A DNA stretch of 64,000 nt from contig NZ_FOFF01000032.1 in the NCBI RefSeq assembly GCF_900110755.1, forward strand, positions 33,094 through 97,093, written 5' to 3'. Every line of letters begins with the position of its first letter. Within the stretch, counting starts at the first letter, position 1. Shown in pieces: positions 16,893 through 24,702 of this stretch. Source of the stretch: Streptomyces sp. yr375 (GTDB lineage Bacteria > Actinomycetota > Actinomycetes > Streptomycetales > Streptomycetaceae). The notes under the pieces were generated by a model, which ran no database searches, was not told where the DNA came from, and saw nothing but the letters and a program-made list of their open reading frames with translations. Position numbers and translations under genes: made by a program.

Positions 16893-18215
16893 GTGACCAG
16901 CACAAAGCGCCGTATGCCAGACCGGCGCACCTATGTTCTCGACACCAGCGTCCTGCTGGCCGACCCGAACGCCATGACCCGCTTCGAGGAGCACGAGGTA
17001 GTGCTCCCCATCGTCGTGGTCACGGAACTGGAGGCCAAGCGGCACCATCCCGAACTCGGCTACTTCGCCCGCCAGGCGCTGCGCCTGCTGGACGACTACC
17101 GGGTGAAGTTCGGTCGCCTCGACGCCCCCATCCCGATCGGGGAACTCGGCGGCACCGTCCGTGTCGAGCTCAACCACTCGGACCCCAGCGTGCTGCCTTC
17201 CGGCTACCGCCTGGGGGACAACGACTCCCGCATCCTCGCGGTCGCCCGCAATCTGCAGGCCGAGGGATTCGACGTCACCGTCGTGTCGAAGGATCTCCCG
17301 CTCAGGATCAAGGCCTCGTCCGTCGGACTCCTCGCCGAGGAGTACCGCGCCGAGCTCGCCATCACGGGCTCCTCCGGCTGGACCGGAATGTCCGAACTGA
17401 CCCTGTCCGGCGAGCAGGTCGACATCCTCTTCGAGGAGGGGCACCTGCATGTGCCCGAGGCCGCCGACCTGCCCGTGCACACCGGTCTGACCATCCAGTC
17501 GGAGCGCGGCAAGGCCCTCGGCCGGGTCACCGCCGACGGCAACGTCCGGCTGGTGCGCGGCGACCGGGAGGCCTTCGGCATCAAGGGCCGCAGCGCCGAG
17601 CAGCGCATCGCGCTGGATCTGCTGCTCGACCCGGACGTCGGGATCCTGTCGATGGGCGGCCGGGCCGGCACCGGCAAGTCCGCGCTCGCGCTCTGCGCGG
17701 GCCTGGAAGCGGTCCTGGAGCGCCGTCAGCACCAGAAGGTGATGGTCTTCCGGCCGCTGTACGCGGTGGGCGGGCAGGAGCTGGGCTATCTGCCCGGTTC
17801 CGAGGCCGACAAAATGGGGCCCTGGGCGCAGGCGGTCTTCGACACGCTGTCCGCGGTCACCAGCCGCGACGTCATCGAGGAGGTCACCGCGCGCGGCATG
17901 CTGGAGGTGCTGCCCCTGACCCACATCCGGGGCCGTTCCCTCCACGACGCCTTCGTGATCGTCGACGAGGCCCAGTCCCTCGAACGGAACGTGCTGCTCA
18001 CCGTGTTGTCCCGGATCGGGGCGAACTCACGGGTGGTACTGACCCACGACGTGGCACAGCGGGACAACCTGCGCGTCGGACGGTACGACGGTGTGGTCGC
18101 CGTCGTCGAGAAACTGAAGGGGCACCCGCTCTTCGCGCACGTGACGCTGAACCGGTCCGAGAGGTCCCAGATCGCGGCGCTTGTGACCGAAATGCTGGAG
18201 GACGGGCAGATCTGA
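16893..18215 (+). CDS. phoH: PhoH-like protein with N-terminal PIN domain
   Basis: 440-aa PhoH2-type protein. Residues about 10-140 form a PIN-type nuclease domain (YVLDTSVLLADP, LGDNDSRILAVA, VTVVSKD with acidic residues); residues about 240-435 form the PhoH ATPase/helicase with Walker A GGRAGTGKSA (Lys262) and Walker B AFVIVDEAQSL. PIN-PhoH fusions act as sequence-specific RNases/helicases in actinobacteria. Two adjacent GTG codons (16890, 16893) are possible starts with GAGGGGG upstream. Followed by a long hairpin at 18261. Confidence 0.92.
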   Translation: MTSTKRRMPDRRTYVLDTSVLLADPNAMTRFEEHEVVLPIVVVTELEAKRHHPELGYFARQALRLLDDYRVKFGRLDAPIPIGELGGTVRVELNHSDPSVLPSGYRLGDNDSRILAVARNLQAEGFDVTVVSKDLPLRIKASSVGLLAEEYRAELAITGSSGWTGMSELTLSGEQVDILFEEGHLHVPEAADLPVHTGLTIQSERGKALGRVTADGNVRLVRGDREAFGIKGRSAEQRIALDLLLDPDVGILSMGGRAGTGKSALALCAGLEAVLERRQHQKVMVFRPLYAVGGQELGYLPGSEADKMGPWAQAVFDTLSAVTSRDVIEEVTARGMLEVLPLTHIRGRSLHDAFVIVDEAQSLERNVLLTVLSRIGANSRVVLTHDVAQRDNLRVGRYDGVVAVVEKLKGHPLFAHVTLNRSERSQIAALVTEMLEDGQI

Positions 18216-18260
18216 TGCGGATCTGAGCGAACTGCCCCAAATGATCGGGGTTGTGTGGTA

Positions 18261-18308
18261 GTTGGCGCCGTCCGACAAAGGCTGTGAGCCTAGTCGGGCG
18301 GCGCCGAC
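18261..18308 (+). terminator. 16-bp hairpin after phoH
   Basis: Inverted repeat 18261-18276 with 18293-18308 pairs over 16 positions with two G-U pairs; the loop itself contains AGGCT/AGCCT, so a branched structure is possible. No T-tract follows. It is probably the phoH terminator. The remaining 340 bases before the next gene contain no CDS that I can support; I looked for a ydaO/c-di-AMP riboswitch, common before such genes, and did not recognise one. Confidence 0.45.
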
Positions 18309-18646
18309 GCATGTGAGGGTTTCGCTGAATTCCCGGGATCCCGTGGGTGTGAGCTTTCACACTCGGCCCGGAATTGCCCTGCGTGGTTTGGTTACGGCAG
18401 AGTCTCAGTCCTGTCAGGCCCCGCATACGACACACGTGTACCCCCAGCGGTACGCAACCACTTGAGCTTCACCCTCAACTCCATACAGACCGTCGTATGC
18501 CGCCCGCGTACCATGCGGCGCTCCCGTAGCGGGAGTTGCCCACCGGGCCCGTGTCTCCTGTGACCCCGTAGTTCGGAGACCAGCGTCAAAGGGCACGATT
18601 GCGTCCGCCAGGGTCACCGAAGCGGGCGATGCTGGAAGGAAACCGT

Positions 18647-19321
18647 GTGAGCCGGGTCTCGGTCCGGGGATTCGCAGTGGCCTCGGCCACGGCGGTCACC
18701 GCTGTCGGAAGCGTCGTCGGTGTTGCCTCGGGCAGCGTCGCGCAGCCCAACGACGCAGAAGCGACGGCGAGCGACACGACGCTCCTCGCCGACATACCGG
18801 TGGGCCAGCAGGCCCAGGTACAGACGGCATCCCTCGCGCAGCAGGCCAGTTTCCAGGCCATCGCCGCGGACGAGGGCGCGAAGAAGGACGCCGAGGAAGC
18901 GGCCCGCAAGGCCGCCGCCGAGACGGCCGTCGCGAAGAAGGAGGCCGCCGAGAAGGCGGCCAAGGATCGCGCCGAGGCGAAGGCCAAGGCCAGCCGCAGC
19001 GCGGGCGACTTCCCGATCCTGAGCTCCTACTCCATCGACCAGATCCAGGCGATGGCGGCACAGATGGTGCCCAGCGGCCAGTTCCAGTGCTTCAGCAACA
19101 TCGTGGACCACGAGTCGAGCTGGAACTACCACGCGGTCAACGCCTCCTCCGGCGCCTACGGCCTCTTCCAGGCGCTGCCCGCCGGCAAGTACGCGTCGGC
19201 CGGCTCCGACTGGCAGACCAACCCGGCCACCCAGATCAAGTGGGGCCTGAACTACATGGACAGCCGGTACGGCAGCCCCTGCGAGGCCTGGTCGTTCTGG
19301 CAGGCCAACCAGTGGTACTGA
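18647..19321 (+). CDS. Secreted lytic transglycosylase-like protein (first of a tandem pair)
   Basis: 224-aa protein. Signal-like N-terminus to about residue 33 (VASGSVAQ), Ala/Lys/Glu-rich helical linker (residues 75-115) and a C-terminal lysozyme-fold domain with the probable catalytic Glu156 in NIVDHESSWN and the SGAYGLFQALPAGK motif. Two Cys (148 and about 213) could form a disulfide. It should cut peptidoglycan glycan strands outside the cell. Start GTG 18647 follows GGAAGGAAACCGT, the same context as in the paralogue at 19411; an upstream ATG (18629) is less likely. Confidence 0.85.
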   Translation: MSRVSVRGFAVASATAVTAVGSVVGVASGSVAQPNDAEATASDTTLLADIPVGQQAQVQTASLAQQASFQAIAADEGAKKDAEEAARKAAAETAVAKKEAAEKAAKDRAEAKAKASRSAGDFPILSSYSIDQIQAMAAQMVPSGQFQCFSNIVDHESSWNYHAVNASSGAYGLFQALPAGKYASAGSDWQTNPATQIKWGLNYMDSRYGSPCEAWSFWQANQWY

Positions 19322-19410
19322 CCGGCCAGTCGTACTGAGTCGGCCCGCACCGCCCCGGCCGATCATCCCCCCTCACCTGACCGCCTGATGACAAACCAGA
19401 AGGAATCCGT

Positions 19411-20133
19411 GTGAGCCGGATATCGACCCGGGGCTTCGCCGTGGCCTCCGCGACCGCAGTCACCGCCGTGGGCGCCGTCATGGGCGTCGCCCAGGGCAGC
19501 GTCGCGCAGCCCAACGACGCCGAGGCGACGGCGGACGACTCGATCCTCCTCGCGGACTTACCCGCGGGCGAGCAGGCCGACGTACAGACCGCCGCGATGA
19601 CGCAGCAGGCGTCCGTCCAGGCCATCGCCGCCGACACCACCGCCAGGAAGTCGGCGGAGGAGACGGCCCGCAAGCAGGCGGCCAAGGACGCGGTCGCCAA
19701 GCAGCAGGCCGCGCAGGACGCCGCCGACCAGGCGAAGGCCGAAAAGGAAGCCAAGGAAGCCAAGGACCGCGCCGAGGCGGAGACCAAGGCCGCCGCCGGT
19801 TCGAGCGTCGACGCCGGGACCTTCACCCAGCAGTCGTCGTACACCGTCGCCGAGGTCCAGGCCATCGCCCGGCAGATCGTGCCGGCCAGCCAGTTCCAGT
19901 GCTTCAGCAACATCGTGGACCACGAGTCCACCTGGAACTACCAGGCCGTCAACGCCTCCTCGGGCGCCTACGGCCTCGTCCAGGCCTACCCCGCCTCGAA
20001 GATGTCGTCCGCCGGCGCCGACTGGCGCACCAACCCGGCGACGCAGATCAAGTGGGGCCTGAACTACATGAACGAGCGGTACGACAGCCCCTGCGGCGCC
20101 TGGGACTTCTGGCAGGCCAACGGCTCCTACTGA
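19411..20133 (+). CDS. Secreted lytic transglycosylase-like protein (second of a tandem pair), with a TTA codon
   Basis: 240-aa paralogue of the preceding gene: same start context (AGGAATCCGT before GTG), same signal region, a longer charged helical linker (residues 80-130) and the domain NIVDHESTWN with SGAYGLVQAYPASK. The gene probably arose by tandem duplication. It differs in one respect: Leu50, in ADLPAGEQ, is encoded by TTA at 19558-19560, while the paralogue has ATA (Ile) there. In Streptomyces this would restrict translation to cells making bldA tRNA, so the two copies may work at different stages. A clear terminator follows at 20182. Confidence 0.87.
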   Translation: MSRISTRGFAVASATAVTAVGAVMGVAQGSVAQPNDAEATADDSILLADLPAGEQADVQTAAMTQQASVQAIAADTTARKSAEETARKQAAKDAVAKQQAAQDAADQAKAEKEAKEAKDRAEAETKAAAGSSVDAGTFTQQSSYTVAEVQAIARQIVPASQFQCFSNIVDHESTWNYQAVNASSGAYGLVQAYPASKMSSAGADWRTNPATQIKWGLNYMNERYDSPCGAWDFWQANGSY

Positions 20134-20181
20134 CCCGGCGTCAGCACACCGCTCCGCACCCCCCCCCGCTCAACCTCGCGC

Positions 20182-20213
20182 AGCCCCTCCCCGTCATAGG
20201 GGGAGGGGCTTTC
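20182..20213 (+). terminator. Intrinsic terminator after the transglycosylase pair
   Basis: 11-bp perfect stem AGCCCCTCCCC with its complement, a seven-base loop and a following TTTCG. Positioned 49 bases after the second transglycosylase stop. Confidence 0.75.
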
Positions 20214-20309
20214 GCCCTGTACGGTCGGTACGGCCGTTACGGCTGGGACGGGCCGGGACCGACGACTCCAGGGGGAGTGGTGGGGAGAGACGGGGGAAGA
20301 GGACGGATC

Positions 20310-21722
20310 ATGTCGCGAGTGCCAGGGTGGCTCGGCCGGATCGGCGCCGGTCTGAGCGAGATGGGTGAGCGGCTCGACGAACGGCGTGCGGAGGTCGAAC
20401 GGGAGGGCGAGATCCCCGACCCGGAACCGGCGCCGCCCACCGACGACATCTCCGGTGGCTCCGGCGACTCCGGTTCCTTCGGCACGGTGCCGTCCGGGGC
20501 CGAGGAGTTCCCGCGGCCCGGCCCGCGTCCCGATCCCGCGCACGCCGTGCCGTGGGGGGTGCGGGTCGCCGCCGAGGCGAGCTGGCGGCTGCTGGTGCTC
20601 GCCGGGACCCTCTGGGTCCTGATCCGGGTCATCAGCGCGGTCCAACTCGTCGTCATGGCCTTCGTGGTGGCCCTGCTGCTCACCGCGCTCCTCGAACCGA
20701 CGGTGGCCCGGCTGAAGCGGCTCGGGGTGCCCGGCGGGGCCGCGACCGCGATGACGGCGATCCTCGGGTTCGTCGTCATCGGCCTGATGGGCTGGTTCGT
20801 GACCTGGCAGGTCATGGCGAACATCGACGACCTTTCCGACCAGGTCCAGAACGGCATCGACGACCTGCGCCGCTGGCTGCTCAACAGCCCCTTCCACGTC
20901 ACCGACAAGCAGATCAACGGCATCGCCAAGAACCTGCGCGAAGCGATCGGCGACAACACCGACTCGATCACCTCGGCGGGCCTGGAGGGCGTCACCGTCG
21001 TCGTCGAGGCCCTCACCGGCATCCTCCTGGCGTTCTTCTCCACCCTCTTCCTGCTCTACGACGGCAAGCGCATCTGGGAGTGGACGCTCAAGCTGGTCCC
21101 GGCCGAGGCCCGGCCGGGCGTCGCGGGCGCGGGTCCGCGGGCCTGGGCGACGCTCACGGCGTATGTGCGCGGGACGGTGATAGTCGCGTTGATCGACGCG
21201 ATCTTCATCGGCCTCGGCATCTACTTCCTCGACGTGCCGATGGCCGTCCCGCTCGCCGTCTTCATCTTCCTGTTCTCCTTCATCCCGCTGGTCGGCGCGG
21301 TCGCCTCCGGCGCGCTCGCGGTCGTGGTCGCGCTGGTCACGCAGGGCGTGTTCACCGCGGTGATGACCCTGGCGGTGGTGCTGGCCGTCCAGCAGATCGA
21401 GGGCCACATCCTCCAGCCGTTCATCCTCGGCCGCGCGGTCCGCGTCCACCCCCTGGCGGTCGTCCTCTCGGTCGCGGCCGGCGGCATGGTGGCCGGCATC
21501 GGCGGCGCGATCGTGGCGGTCCCCCTGGTCGCCGTCACCAACACGGTCGTCGGCTACCTACACGCCTACTCCCGCGAACGGGCACTGCTGCGCAACGCCC
21601 CCCGGCCCCGGGGAGCCACAGCCTCCCGCGTCGCGACGGTGGCTGCGCCGACGCAGGGCGACGCCGGGGCAGGGGAGTCGGAATCCCCGGGCGACGACGG
21701 TGGGACGACCGCCCGGGAGTGA
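20310..21722 (+). CDS. AI-2E transporter (PerM) family membrane protein
   Basis: 470-aa multi-pass membrane protein. A polar cytoplasmic N-terminus of about 85 residues precedes eight or so hydrophobic segments (pairs at about 95-135, 150-175, 230-250, 285-345, 350-375, 385-410) and a polar C-tail. LGVPGGAATAMTAILGF, VPMAVPLAVFIFLFSFIPLVGAV and EGHILQPFILGRAVRVHPLAVVLS are typical of the AI-2E/PerM family, whose members export or permeate varied solutes; substrate unknown. The last codons fall in a 44-bp direct repeat (21693-21736 and 21831-21875). Confidence 0.88.
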   Translation: MSRVPGWLGRIGAGLSEMGERLDERRAEVEREGEIPDPEPAPPTDDISGGSGDSGSFGTVPSGAEEFPRPGPRPDPAHAVPWGVRVAAEASWRLLVLAGTLWVLIRVISAVQLVVMAFVVALLLTALLEPTVARLKRLGVPGGAATAMTAILGFVVIGLMGWFVTWQVMANIDDLSDQVQNGIDDLRRWLLNSPFHVTDKQINGIAKNLREAIGDNTDSITSAGLEGVTVVVEALTGILLAFFSTLFLLYDGKRIWEWTLKLVPAEARPGVAGAGPRAWATLTAYVRGTVIVALIDAIFIGLGIYFLDVPMAVPLAVFIFLFSFIPLVGAVASGALAVVVALVTQGVFTAVMTLAVVLAVQQIEGHILQPFILGRAVRVHPLAVVLSVAAGGMVAGIGGAIVAVPLVAVTNTVVGYLHAYSRERALLRNAPRPRGATASRVATVAAPTQGDAGAGESESPGDDGGTTARE

Positions 21723-21875
21723 GAGGCGGGCGGTCGGGAAGGCGGGCGCGCCGGTCGGGCCTGCCCCCACCGCCCGGCAGTGAGGCGGGGCGATGGCGGG
21801 GGCGGGGCCGAGAAATCGGGGACCCCCGGCCGACGATGGTCGGACCGCCGCCCGGGAGTGAGAGGCGGGGCGGTC
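21693..21875. repeat. Direct repeat pair spanning the transporter's 3' end and the gap before ahpD
   Basis: 21693-21736 (end of the transporter gene plus stop codon) and 21831-21875 (gap) are about 90% alike, both containing CCGCCCGGGAGTGAGAGGCGG. The copies are 138 bases apart, so a local duplication of the gene's end seems likely. The copy in the gap carries no ORF of its own. Confidence 0.65.
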
Positions 21876-21885
21876 AGGGTGTCGA

Positions 21886-22422
21886 TCAGACGTCGGTGAG
21901 AATCGCCTCCGCGTCCAGCGTGACCCCGACTGCCTGGATTACTGAGGCGATCTTGAAGGCTTCCTGGATGGTCTGCCGTTCGACGCCCGCCCCGCGCAGC
22001 ACCCGCTCGTGTGTGTCGAGGCACAGGCCGCAGGCGTTGATCGCGGAGACCGCGAGTGACCAGAGCTCGTGGTCGACGCGTTCGACGCCGGGGTCGTCGA
22101 TGACGCTCATCCGCAGACCGGGCCGCAGGTTGCCGTATTCCGGGTCCGACAGCAGGTGGCGGGTGCGGTGGAAGACGTTGTTCAGGGCCATCACGGCGGC
22201 GGTGGACCTGGCCGCCGTGTACGCCTGCGGCGAGAGGTTCGCCTTCGCCTCCGGGGCCAGCTCGCGCAGCACGAGGGGGGAGCGCGAGGCGATCGCGGTC
22301 GCCAGCACGGTGCCCCACAACTGCTGTGCGGACAGCCCGGATTCGCCGATGACCGAGCCCAGATTGAGCCGCAGATCCTTGGCGTAGTCCGGCATCGCGG
22401 ACTTCAGCGCATCCAGTGACAC
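21886..22422 (-). CDS. ahpD: Alkyl hydroperoxidase AhpD
   Basis: 178-aa AhpD. The redox centre is ACGLCLDTHER, with Cys131, Cys134 and His138 arranged as in the thioredoxin-like AhpD family; the N-terminal half (MALNNVFHRTRHLL) matches too. AhpD passes electrons from lipoamide/DlaT to the peroxiredoxin AhpC. The GTG start has AGGGAG nine bases upstream. Unusually, no ahpC or oxyR stands next to it: the upstream 302 bases lead to an unrelated divergent gene. In Streptomyces I expect ahpC directly before ahpD. Confidence 0.92.
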   Translation of the reverse strand: MSLDALKSAMPDYAKDLRLNLGSVIGESGLSAQQLWGTVLATAIASRSPLVLRELAPEAKANLSPQAYTAARSTAAVMALNNVFHRTRHLLSDPEYGNLRPGLRMSVIDDPGVERVDHELWSLAVSAINACGLCLDTHERVLRGAGVERQTIQEAFKIASVIQAVGVTLDAEAILTDV

Positions 22423-22724
22423 GTCGGCTCACTCCCTGGCCGGCTCCCCTAGGGGCGGACGCCACCGATCGTGACACAAGGGGCGCACCCGCACCGCCCG
22501 GGACGCGGCCGGAGCGGGTGCCGGGCGGCGACGATCAGTGTCCCTCAATCGGTCAAATGAGCGTCGTACAAAGAGAATTGAGCCCAGGCGTGGAGCAATT
22601 TCCGTCAGCCGGAGGCAGGTGGGAAATCCCCCGCTGGAACACGCGCCCCGGCTGATACACATTCCCTCCTCAGCGCTACGCGTCAGGCGTATGTGCGAGA
22701 GATCCTGGGGGGAGTGGGGGAGCG
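22423..22724. other. Divergent intergenic region without a gene
   Basis: 302 bases between ahpD and the divergent gene at 22725. No ORF with family features is present. It is locally less GC-rich around 22545-22580 (AATCGGTCAAATGAG, GTACAAAGAGAATTGAG), which could hold promoters for both sides. The normal ahpC-oxyR neighbours of ahpD are absent here. Confidence 0.5.
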
Positions 22725-23699
22725 ATGTCGGGCCACGAACCGCTGGCACGCGCCCTCGCCGCGTGCGGCCGGGAGGGCTTCACCGGGGAAGTGCGCGTGT
22801 CGGGCACGCCCGGCGGCACCTTCCATCTGCACGGCGGACTGGTCGTCGCCGTCGAGTCGCCGGGCGCGCCCACACCGGAGGCACTGCTGCTGCGCTCCGG
22901 CCGGATCGGCGGCGAGGAGTGGGCCGGGCTGGTCCGCGCGTCCGGCGGGGCGCGCTGGCCGGCCGCCGGGCTGATCGCGCACGGCTACGCGGGGGCCGCA
23001 CAGCTCCGGGTGGTCTGCGCGATGGCCCTCCAGGACGCCGCGTTCGCGGTCGTCGCGGGCAGTGTCGACGGCTGCGAACGCGGTCCGGCGAGCGGGCCGC
23101 CGGCCACCCCACTCGCCCCGGCCACCCCACTCGCCCCGGTCCCCGTGGCCCCCATGGTCCCCGTGGGCGAACCGCCCACCCGGCTGCTCCAGGAGGCGTC
23201 CCGCAAGCTGCGCGCGCTCCTGGCGCTGCCCTACCCGGTGCGCCCGGACCGGGAGCGGCCGGTGCCCGCCTCCCTCTCCTACACGGCGGCCCGACTGGGC
23301 GTCCTGCAACGGGAGTTGCTCACCCACGCCGACGGCCGGCGCACCGCCCGCGACCTCGCTTTCCGCACCGGGCGCGGGGTCTACGCCGTCACCGTCGAGG
23401 TGGCCCGGATGCTGGGTGAGGGACTGCTGGAGTGCGTGGACGCGCCCCACCCGATCCCGGTCCGGCTACCCCCCGACGCCCCCGGCGTACGCCCCCGCGA
23501 ACCGGCCCCGCCCCCGCCCGTGCCACAGCCCCTGCCGCAGCCGTCGCCTCCGGAACCGGCGACCCTGCCCCGCCGTCGGCCCGGCGCCAGCGGCATCAAC
23601 GAAGCCCTCACACCGGAACACGGCGGCACGGACACCGGCACGGACACCGGCCCCGGCTGGAAGGAGTTCTTCCGCCTGCGGAACTCGACGCCGAAGTAG
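22725..23699 (+). CDS. PATAN/DUF4388-like protein with C-terminal winged-helix-like region
   Basis: 324-aa protein. Residues 1-105 (LARALAACGREGFTGEVRVS, GTFHLHGGLVVAVESP, LLLRSGRIGGEEW) resemble PATAN/DUF4388 domains, which sit with GTPases and two-component proteins. Residues about 165-230 (LGVLQRELLTHADGRRTARDLAFRTGRGVYAVTVEVARML) look like a winged helix. The tail is Pro-rich and disordered. GGGGGAG lies before the ATG. It is followed by two Roadblock-like genes, suggesting one signalling module. Family assignment is from pattern only. Confidence 0.6.
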   Translation: MSGHEPLARALAACGREGFTGEVRVSGTPGGTFHLHGGLVVAVESPGAPTPEALLLRSGRIGGEEWAGLVRASGGARWPAAGLIAHGYAGAAQLRVVCAMALQDAAFAVVAGSVDGCERGPASGPPATPLAPATPLAPVPVAPMVPVGEPPTRLLQEASRKLRALLALPYPVRPDRERPVPASLSYTAARLGVLQRELLTHADGRRTARDLAFRTGRGVYAVTVEVARMLGEGLLECVDAPHPIPVRLPPDAPGVRPREPAPPPPVPQPLPQPSPPEPATLPRRRPGASGINEALTPEHGGTDTGTDTGPGWKEFFRLRNSTPK

Positions 23700-23705
23700 C
23701 CGAAA

Positions 23706-23757
23706 CGGCCGTTCGGCCGAACGGCCGAAACAGCACACGCCATATATGTCATATATG
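23706..23757. promoter_or_regulatory. 22-bp perfect palindrome and two CATATATG boxes before the Roadblock gene
   Basis: 23706-23727 is a perfect 22-base palindrome (CGGCCGTTCGG and its complement). It is followed at 23741-23748 and 23750-23757 by CATATATG twice, itself palindromic and strikingly A/T-rich for this genome. They lie 27-78 bases upstream of the Roadblock ATG. They may be operators or a terminator plus promoter for 23784. Confidence 0.5.
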
Positions 23758-23783
23758 CCGTCAGAACCAGGGGAGTTGCGCCT

Positions 23784-24194
23784 ATGGACCACGAAGCCCT
23801 CGCACGGGAGATGCGCGGCCTGCGCGAGCAGGTGGCCGGTATCACCGACACCGCCCTCGCGGCGGCCGACGGGCTGCTCATCGCCGCCGACACCGCCGAC
23901 TCCATCGACCCGGAGGGCCTCGCCGCCCTCGCCGCGGCCGGCCTCGGCCTCGCCCGCCGCACCGCCGCGGCCACCGCCCGCGGCGCCCTGCACCGCACGG
24001 TGGCCTACGGCAGCCACGGCTGCGCCGCGTTCTACGCGGTCGGCGACACCGCGCTGATGGTCGTACTCGGAGACGAGGGCATCGACGTGGAGCGCCTGCA
24101 CCGGGCGACCCAGCCGGCCCTGCGCCGCATCGACCTGATCCTCACCGCGAAAACCTCCGCGAAAACCTCCGCGAAAGCCCCCGGAGGAGTCTGA
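23784..24194 (+). CDS. Roadblock/LC7-like domain protein
   Basis: 136-aa protein: MDHEALAREMRGLREQVAGITDTALAAADGLLIAAD, then a Gly/Ala-rich helix and ALMVVLGDEGIDVERLH, a Roadblock/LC7-type fold. Such proteins dimerise and regulate small Ras-like GTPases (MglB type) in bacteria. No GTPase gene is present in the window. The C-terminus is a short TSAK repeat encoded by a 12-base tandem repeat at 24148-24180. The next Roadblock-like gene starts four bases after its stop. Confidence 0.7.
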   Translation: MDHEALAREMRGLREQVAGITDTALAAADGLLIAADTADSIDPEGLAALAAAGLGLARRTAAATARGALHRTVAYGSHGCAAFYAVGDTALMVVLGDEGIDVERLHRATQPALRRIDLILTAKTSAKTSAKAPGGV

Positions 24195-24198
24195 AGGG

Positions 24199-24627
24199 AT
24201 GGCGACGAAACGTATGACCCCCGGTTTCTCCGACCAGGTGATGGGCCTGGTCAAGGCACTGCGTACGGACGCCCCGGACTGCGTCGCCTCCGGCGTCGTC
24301 GACATGGCCACCGGCATGCTGCTCTCCTACGAGACCGTCGACAACCACCCGCCCGAGGTCCTCGACCTGCTCGCGGGCGCGACGCTCGACCTCTTCCAGG
24401 GCCGTACGGTCGTGATGATCGAGGACGTCTTCAAGGAGCGGCGCGGGAGCCAGAGCGACAACCACTTCTTTCAGGAGATCCTCGTCAACAGTGAGAACCT
24501 CACTCACCTGTTCGTGAGGATGACCGAGCAGCAGGACGTCGTCGCGGTGGTGGTCTGCCGCAAGTCCGTCAACGTGGGGATGCTGTTCGCGCAGGTGCGG
24601 AGGGTGGTGCGGGAGTACCGGCTGTGA
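24199..24627 (+). CDS. Second small Roadblock-like protein
   Basis: 142-aa protein: GFSDQVMGLVKALRTDAPDCVASGVVDMATGMLLSYE begins a profile-like fold with a regular strand-helix pattern, ending with VVAVVVCRKSVNVGMLFAQVRRVVREYRL. The layout resembles Roadblock-type proteins that assess GTPases, but the match is weaker than for its neighbour. Starting four bases after 23784-24194, it is certainly co-transcribed and may form a heterodimer with it. A 14-bp bidirectional terminator follows. Confidence 0.6.
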   Translation: MATKRMTPGFSDQVMGLVKALRTDAPDCVASGVVDMATGMLLSYETVDNHPPEVLDLLAGATLDLFQGRTVVMIEDVFKERRGSQSDNHFFQEILVNSENLTHLFVRMTEQQDVVAVVVCRKSVNVGMLFAQVRRVVREYRL

Positions 24628-24635
24628 AACGCCGA

Positions 24636-24668
24636 CGGTCCCTCCCCGAGCCGATCGGGGAGGGACCG
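24636..24668. terminator. Bidirectional terminator between convergent genes
   Basis: 14-bp perfect stem CGGTCCCTCCCCGA with its complement around loop GCCGA, between the Roadblock pair and the ABC permease gene, which converge here. Confidence 0.75.
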
Positions 24669-24702
24669 CCGTACCGCGTCGCCGCGTGTCTATGCCGCGT
24701 GT

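Noticed and set aside
18220..18646. Possible c-di-AMP (ydaO) riboswitch before the transglycosylase gene
   Set aside because: Such switches often precede these genes in Streptomyces, but I could not identify the conserved core in this leader.
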